64,000 bases of DNA from Paralvinella palmiformis (Eukaryota; Annelida; Polychaeta; Terebellida; Alvinellidae): positions 95,001 to 159,000 of the forward strand of contig JAODUP010000156.1 in assembly GCA_025642065.1 (NCBI GenBank). Reading direction: 5' to 3'. The position numbers and the translations under genes were made by a program. The notes beneath the pieces are model-generated. The model saw only the letters and a list, made by a program, of their open reading frames with translations. It ran no database searches and was not told the DNA's origin. This document shows positions 13,049 to 22,100 of this stretch, in pieces. How positions within the stretch are numbered: the stretch's first letter is position 1; the number at the start of each line of letters is the position of its first letter.

Positions 13049-15816
13049 TTACTTACAATTTCATAGGTTCAACTACTGTTTTGGTCGATGATGCATTCTG
13101 TAAAAAAATACATATTTCAAAGATGCAATTTAGAGGTCACATATGACATCACAGCTTCAGTTTCGTTCCTTTTTTATATATCTCTTCTACACATTAATTT
13201 AAGATTGGATATTTATTATTAACAATGACATCCAATCTGTAGACTAAATTACCTGATGACATCAAACCTATGATGGGTCAGAGGGTTATTATTTAATATC
13301 TCACAAATCGGCTGACCAAAACTTTTTCTTCTGTACGATACTCTTTACATGTGTGTATGTATTTACGTTGAGTGGTTTTTGTGTGAAATACAGTGTATCA
13401 ATTTATATTTTCAAAGTGAAACACTTTACAGTGACCAGTGTTGATTTGGGCCCTGTACAGATGAATACAATTATTAATCACTTATAAATATTAACTTGAT
13501 CGTATAAGGTTAACACTATTCAATGAATAAGAAACAGACATAGGGCACTTAACATTCAAACACATAAAATAGTCCCCAATATAAACACAACAAAATGAAA
13601 AATATCTTCCACCCAGTTTTATTAATCATAATTTAAAAAAAATTGGAAACAGGTAATATATTAATAAATAATATTAATAAATATCTATCCCCAGTAATAA
13701 ACCAGTACAACATGTAACTGGTAGAACAGTTAGTATGTTCGCTCACTCTCAACTTCAAATGTAGAGTAATAATACATTTTGTATATTGTGCATATTAATT
13801 ATTATATAATATTGGTTTATATACAGAGAGAATATTTTCCTATATATTATCAGACATCACCTCATCTTTATTGTATGGCTATTAAGTTATTATGCTATGA
13901 CCGTGAAACATGTACACATCAATGGCCCATCGCCTTTCACTTACCATCTCTTGCGACATTGTGTCCAGTTGCTGTACACACTGCAGCCATTGGTCGGAGA
14001 TGTACCTGAGCTTGTCATTTTCACGTGACAGGGCACTGTTGTACAAGTTGTGTACAATTTTACTCTCCGCCTTTACCTGTGCTGCAAACATGATGGAAGC
14101 ATTTTTTTTAAAATCTACAGAAACATTATAGTTTTTAAATAAGTTATAGTTTTTATGGCTTTATGTTTGATAGTTATTACCTATGTACAGAAGCATTTTT
14201 TTCCCAGCAAAATGCAGAGCTGATATTATAACATTAAACAAATGAATAAAATAATTTAGCACGACTTCTCTTACAAGATAACATGTGGAATATGTTAGAT
14301 TAAGCACAGGTGGTCTTTGCCTTAAGAAGGGTGGTCTGTTAAGGCAACAGGAAACCTGCAAACACCTATCTAATATGATTACAAGATAGTTTGGACAATA
14401 ATATTTTGGTGATAAGGGGCTGACATGTGATTAGCTGACAGAAGATACATTTTCAAACCATAAATTCTAGACAAAGAAGTTCAATTTTTAAATAGAATTT
14501 TCTCCCAAATTTAATAAACACAATATTAATAACTCATATCCAGATATTTCTTATGCTTAAAGGAATACAATAGTACTAGGACTAATATTATTCATTATCT
14601 GAAATACAGAAAATTACTTTATAATGATGGGAATGCTGAAAATCCATAACAGAGATCATATAACAGATGAAGTCATATAACAGATGAGGTCATATAACAG
14701 ACAAGGTCATATAACAGATGGGGTCATATAACAGATGAGGTATTATAACAGATGAAGTCATAGAACAAACAAGATCATTTAACAGACGAGGTCATATAAC
14801 AGACGAGATCATATAACAGACAAAGTCATGTAACAGACAAAGTCATATAACAGATGAAGTCATATAACAGACAAGGTTATATAACAGACAAAGTCATATA
14901 ACAGATGAGGTCATATAACAGACAAAGTCATATAACAGACGAAGTCATATAACAGACAAAGTCATATAACAGACAAAGTCATATAACAGATGAGGTCATA
15001 TAACAGATGAGGTCATATAACAGATGAGTTCATATAACAGACGAGGTCATATAACAGACGAGGTCATATAACAGACAGGGTCATATAACAGACAGGGTCA
15101 TATATGTGTACACCAGTATATTCTTTAACATTAAAATTTATGATTATGAAGAATGTTAGAGGGAAATTATAACATCAAATTATTAGATTGTTTGGTCCAA
15201 AAGTCTGAATGTTTACAGTAGCTCTTGATCAATTTCTTTTTTGTAGACTCAGCTAGTTAAACACACACACACACACACACACTCGCACAGAGATTTCAAT
15301 TTTGTTGTAAATAGAATTTCAGATTCAGGAAATAATTACAGATATATACAGACGTGTTCAATGTAAAGAATTTGTCAACTGTGTATGTATCATATAAATT
15401 GATTGTAGTGCCACCTAGTGGGTTAGTTCCATGATTACTACCATTGCACCATCTGTTTAATGTGATAACAATTAATGTGATATCAGACAGCTCGCTTTAT
15501 CGATCACCCTCTGGACCATATCTAACATTCTTCAGTTTAGGTTTCTAAATTTATATTAAGCACTCATGTGGCAGAGTCGGAGACATCAGACCTGTGGGCT
15601 TATTAGAGGCATGAAGTATCTTAGAATAGGTAGTCATACAAATAGTTTCTTATTATGCTGTATGACAGTATAAGGTATTCTCTTACCTGTTTGACAATCT
15701 ATACATTTCTTAGCATCTTTGTGTATTTTTTTGGTGTCCTCATCCAATCTGTAATAGAAATGATTTTCCCTTACATTAAAAGTGATTAAGGCATGGAGCA
15801 GATATAGTGTATGTGC

Positions 15817-15867
<51 letters not shown>

Positions 15868-15884
15868 CATACATACATACATAC

Positions 15885-15922
<38 letters not shown>

Positions 15923-18900
15923 CATATATGTATGTATATCTTTTACTAGAAATCATTTGTATATCACACAAATATATCATTTCAGATTCTGTTAAAGAAT
16001 GTAATGTTTGCTCAACACACACACACACACACACACAGAGAGAGAGAGGATCTTTTAAGAAAAGGAAAATAGAATACAAACTTACTGTTCCATTTTGCGT
16101 ATCTCTCTTTCGAACTCCCTTTCTGTCTGTAATAGTAAAGATAATGAAATATTAATAAATGTCACAATTCTCTCTAGACATGTCAAAATACATTTAATAT
16201 AAACTCTTGGGGTGAAGTTGTTTTACCAAGAAGCTACCATCTCAACCAAATGTACAATTTCTTTGATGAGCCACTTATCTCAAACCACTTTATCCTGACA
16301 CGAGTGATTGATAGATGACGTACACAAATGATGAGATTGTACCCAGAAACTCCAAGATGTACAAATCAGTAAAACAGGTAAGTTAGGATTCCAACACGTA
16401 CAGCTCAGATACGCCACTGGAGCAACCAATAGCTTTATTGTAATTGCAGCTGTGCAGCTGTAGATGTGTTGTGTCAACTAGATATAGGAAGGACAAGTTG
16501 AACTGCTGGACGGAGCAACTCAGAATGCAGCTTTACATGAAACAGACAAACCTTTCACAGGAACGATGTCCTCCAAGGTATACTTTCCCAAATTTTAGAA
16601 TAGTGACATATTTAACAATACTATCACAATAAAACTCCGCTGACAGAGTTGAGTCGAGTCATCTAACCACGACCAGACATGGGGGTCAATTCCATTTTGT
16701 CAACTCCAAATCAAATTTATCAATTCCAAATGTATCTTTTCCAATTCAGTTTTTACCGATTCTTTTTGGCCCAATAAGTTTTACCATGAGTAGGTACTCC
16801 GAGTACCTACTTGGAATACCTACTCCGAGTAGTTTATATTCAAGTAGGATTGTCACAGAAGAAATAGTTCTGAATTAAAAAATTAAATGGTAAAATTAAT
16901 TTGTGGCTTTAACTTTTTTTGTAGGAAACTTCAATTCCAAATCAAAACTTATCAATTCCAATTTGTTTTAAGTAATTAATTCCAATTCCGGAATTGACCA
17001 TCAATTCCAATTACGGAATTGAATTGATCCCATGTGTGACCTCGATGCTGGTCATAGACTGGACACGTGGCAGATAGACAACTGCCTAGAGAGAAATAAA
17101 TCGCGCAAACCCACGAATAAATTAGATTCGAAATAATAACCCGCAGTTTGGTGTGCGCTGTTCTAATCTGTGCCATCAAAATGTCTAAATAGAATAACAG
17201 AGAAATTACAAGTTGTTAGTAAAGTTGTTAGTAAAGTTGTTAGTAAAGTTGTTAGTAAAGTTGTTAGTAAAGTTGTTAGTAAAGTTGTTAGTAAAGCTGT
17301 TAGTCAAGTTGTTAGTCAAGTTGTTAGTCAAGTTGTTAGTAAAGTTGTTAGTGAAGTTGTGAGTCAAGCTGTTAGTAAAGTTGTTAGTCAAGTTGTTAGT
17401 CAAGTTGTTAGTAAAGCTGTTAGTCAAGTTGTGAGTCAATTTGTTAGTAAAGTTGTTAGTCAAGTTGTTAGTAAAGCTGTTAGTCAAGTTGTTAGTCAAG
17501 TTGTTAGTCAAGTTGTTAGTAAAGTTGTTAGTCAAGTTGTTAGTCAAGTTGTTAGTAAAGTTGTCAGTAAAGTTGTCAGTAAAGTTGTTAGTAAAGTTGT
17601 TAGTAAAGCTGTTAGTAAAGTTGTTAGTAAAGTTGTTAGTAATATGTCCTGTTAGAAGTTTGTTTAATTATTATTAGAGAGTTGAAGGTTGTCAATACTG
17701 ATAGAATCATACAGAGCTATGGTCTTTTGTACGAGCAATGCTAAGAATGCGCCATCTAGATAGAAAGGAGAAATACAAGTTACAACGCACAACATTCTGG
17801 ATGCATGGAATCGCACAGAAGACATTTTTTACCTAACACTAGTTACGGCATGTAGATGTACATGGCCAGAATTTTTCTCTTCAAATTCAGTTGCCCCATG
17901 GCAAGTAGATTGGAAATGCGCTTAAGCCGAGATTCCATATACGCGGTATGCATTATGCGAATCCAGACAATTCAATTCCGGAATTGATTATTTAAAAAAA
18001 TGGAATTGGAATTAAGAAATATTTAATTTGAATCCAGAAATTAATTTACCATTTTTACAAATTTAACACTTACATGTGGTATTACCTATATACTGGAAAC
18101 ATAATTCCTAATATATATATTTATATATATATATATCAGATATGCACAACAACCGTGGCACCTCAAGGGAACATTTAACTAATTAAAATGATCTGGATAC
18201 TGTGGTTCCTCTCCCCTGCCCCCCAACACTGTGATACCACCACATAGCATACCTGTAATCTATATAGAGATATTGCTATTTAGGAATTAATTAAGTTAAT
18301 CATCTCACCGGGAATGCAAATCTGGAGCCAAAACTTGCCCCTCCTATCCTAAAACTGTGACTACTATAGCCTGGGCCTAACTGTTTTAATAACCATTTGA
18401 TATATAATAAATTGATAAATTTACCATATGTAAGCAGTTTAGCGGAACTAAGCAAAAACATTCGTTTCAAGGCTCATCCTGGACAGTGGAATATAAACAC
18501 ATCTTTGATGATTACAAAATACAGGTTTACATGGGGATGCACCCAAGATTATGATCTACCACTTCATATAATCAAATATCTCTTTAACTAAAAGTGCTTT
18601 GTTGTTAGGCTTGTGCTATATTTTACCACGTTAACACTTACATGTGGTGTTACCAATATACTGGAATCAAACTGATCCAGAACTTTGGTTCCTTGGTTGG
18701 TTTTGTTGTTCGGGGAGAATCCCCAGGCTGTCGCTTAATCAGCACAGCCTCTATGTTGGAGTGGTTGAGAAACATCCTCCCCCACCACTCACAGGGGAGC
18801 AGTACGGAAAGATGGAGCCGAAATAACCTGAGGGTGGTCACTGCCAGGGTGTTTTACGTCCTCAGGGGGTTTTTAACGTCCCCCTTTATTTTAAATAATT

Positions 18901-19067
18901 CAGTGGAGACGGCAGCGCCATTTAACGTGGTCAGCCACCCATGATGTAGTGAGCCAAGAAATTAATCCCTGGAAAAGTTTCGACCTCTTACGGGGTTTGA
19001 ACCTGCGACCATTGGCACCAAGTGCCGGATGCTTAACCGCTAGGCCACCGGAGCTCACTAGGTTCCT

Positions 19068-19106
<39 letters not shown>

Positions 19107-22100
19107 TATGCACACTGACTGTGGCACCACACATGAGCATTTAACCAATTAAAATGGTCTGGATACCAGGGGCTCCACCCACAACACAGTGACACCACCA
19201 CATAGCATACCTGTAATCTATATAGAGATATTGCTATTTAGGAATTTACCCCCGTTCAATGAATTTACCCCCATTCAATGTTTAGAACGGGCAAAAAAAA
19301 ATTATCCACAAATTAATTTACCATATATATAATATTTCTTTCATAACAATCCTACTTGGAATATAAACTACTCGGAGTAGGTATTCCAAGTAGATACTTG
19401 GAATACCTACTCATGGTTAAAAGTATTAGGGAAAAAAGGCTCGAAAATTTGGAATTGAATTGGAATTGATACTATAGTCAAATAACTCTAGCTCTTATTG
19501 GTTACGAGTTTTAATTGAGTGAGTGAGTGAATGAGCATCTTGTTGAGTCTTGGAAAATTTTGGAATTGAATTGGAATTGATAAATTTGAGTTGGAATTGA
19601 GTGGAATTGGGGCAAAATGGAATTGAAATGCGAATCCGACAAAAATTGAAAATATGTATGCAGCAAAATTGATCGCTCCATGTAGGGATTGGTACGAATG
19701 CGAATCGGACAGTGGAATCCATATTTTTATGACCCGGGTCATAACATTCTGGATTCAACCATCCAATTCGAGTGTCCAGGCAGGCTTTCCGAAGAAAAAT
19801 ACGCCAGAAGGTGAGAGAGTGTCCAAAACACATGTAAACCACAATGTCGCATTCAGATTAGCATGCTGCATATATGGAATCTTGGCTTTAAAGGCCTAGC
19901 TGGCACTCACAGCCAGCTTTGCATCATGGATTATAAGTATAGGTACGCAGCAAGAAAAGCGATTTTCTTCATTGTCTTGCTCATCAAGCATGCACGCACA
20001 TATTTGGTGGATTTTCGTTTCAAAAAGGCACTTGCCCGAACGTGCAAGCGATCGGCGATCAGCACTAGCCTGGCATGAAAATATACTTGCCTTGGGCATC
20101 CGGGCACCCGAATTTTAAGGCCCCGAGATGCACCATCTTGTATAAAGAATCCTAACTTTTTGCCCCTAAATATACATACTTAACTTATATTATATACATA
20201 AAACTACATCAAGTTGGGACATTTAATCTTCTGGCAACCTCCCACCAACAATTGAGAAAGGATATTTTACATTTATGTTATTCTATTAATTAGTTCTGCA
20301 AGGCACTGTTCCATAAGAAAGGTGATATTGGGATGAGAGTTTGTTAAGCCACTGAGCTGGTTATATCAGGGTATATGAATTAAAAGCTACTTGCTAGGCA
20401 AGCTTGGGTTTTGGTTACTGTAGAAACCATTTTTTTTTTACATTACATCATATATTTGATAAAAAACTGTTATTAAAGTTAAACTGTAAAAATGTAAATA
20501 ACGTTAAAACATGAAACATTATTTTATAATACTGTAATTAAGCATGGTATCACTAAGCAGTACATAGTGTACAATATGTAAGTGGCACTAGGAAAATTAG
20601 ATAATTGGATGAAAGCAGGGTTGTTTGATCTAAATCATTGATTTAAATCACTGCAAAAAAATCACACATTTCGATTTTTTTTCCATTTGATTTTGTATGA
20701 TTATTGCATTTATTTTTATCGATTATTTTGTACACATGTGATTTATCAATTAACTAGCAGTACAGAAATTGACAAATTTCAACACAATGTAGTCTAACAA
20801 GTCATACTGATCAGTGGCAATTCCTCCAAATCTATGGTTGGGGTGATCTTGGACTATCAACACAATAGAATCACTTTATAAATAATAACTCAATAATCCC
20901 CAAAATGTTTGTAGACACTTGTGACATGTTATGCAGTTTGCTTACCTGTCAAACTTGGCATATTGTTTTGGACATTGGCAAGTAAACAAACAACCACATA
21001 CCGTTTGTGACAATGAGAACAGATTGTTATTTGTTCAATAAAAGTATTAAAATACTATTTTGTTGCCTCATTTCTAAGATGTTCAAGGTATTTCCTCTCA
21101 AAATGCAGTGAAGCTTCCATACCGTGCATTTAATAGGTAGCAAGTATTCAATTCAGAAGTTCCAAATTAAAGTAAAAATTTAAAAAAATCTTATTTAAAT
21201 CAAATAAATCAGATTTTTTTTAAATCATGATTTTTTTCAACCTTGGATGAAACATCCATCAGAGACACTTTTTATTTCAACTGAGATTAGTTGACATATA
21301 CACTTACATGAAATATAATTATATAATACAGTACTAGTACAAATACACAAAACAGAATATTCCAGTTAATTATTTCATCACATTTTCATCACCAGTTTTT
21401 GTTAACTTAGGTAACCGGGGGATGTGCCATTCTTTAAATGACATTTCATCAAACTTCAGGCAATCACTGAGTGCTTCCTTCACCATTCAGCAGCCCAAAA
21501 TCATTTAGTATGATCGATCATCCTTTTGCTCTCAATTCCATTCACAAGAAAATACTGTTTTGAAGCAGAAACAATCATGATGATGTTTGACAGAGTACCT
21601 ACGGGCCAGATGGTTGTTTGTGTAGTACAAGATATCGAAGAAAAACATAGGTAACAGTACACGGTAGAAATATGGCTGTAAACCCCTGAAAGGTGAACTG
21701 GATTCAGAGACAGCAATCTTGAATGAGTATTATCTAAATAAAGGGCTGCAATTCTGAATAATGTGCACTTCTACCAATTGTGTTCCATAGAGTCAAAATC
21801 TTCATTTTGGACATTGTCTGTGTGGATTCCACTATAAATACACACCTTCACAAACAACAGAGCTCTGAATTTAAACTAAAATAAATAATTCTTTCCAGCC
21901 AAATACATAATATATTCAGCCAGGAAAAGCTGAAACAAAAAGATTAGTTTTTATCTTCTTTTTGAAGGTATCAAGGGTCTTGCACTTTCTGATGGTTATT
22001 GGAAGATTATTCCATAAGGTTGCAGCAGCCTTTCTGAAGCATCTATTACTGTATGTCACTCCACGTGTTGTTGGTATGGCTAAGAAAGCTCCAGGACTCA

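Larger units (their letters stand above)
16686..19625. repeat. Inverted-repeat composite rich in GGAATTGAATT
   Basis: The segment 16686-16855 and the segment 19346-19625 are diverged inverted copies. Shared landmarks are CCATGAGTAGGTA, CTTGGAATACCTACTC, CGAGTAGTTTATATTC and AAGTAGGATTGT, plus many TCAATTCCAATTCC repeats. The right arm is longer because a SINE D fragment sits in it. Between the arms lie a 12-bp array, a duplicated segment and a SINE A. This may be a large DNA transposon with long subterminal repeats; no transposase is visible. BIN3 intron 2. Confidence 0.65.

Noticed and set aside
17170..17655. VVSK-repeat protein of about 160 residues
   Set aside because: A 12-bp intronic array gives this automatically; the opposite strand is also open as TNNF repeats.
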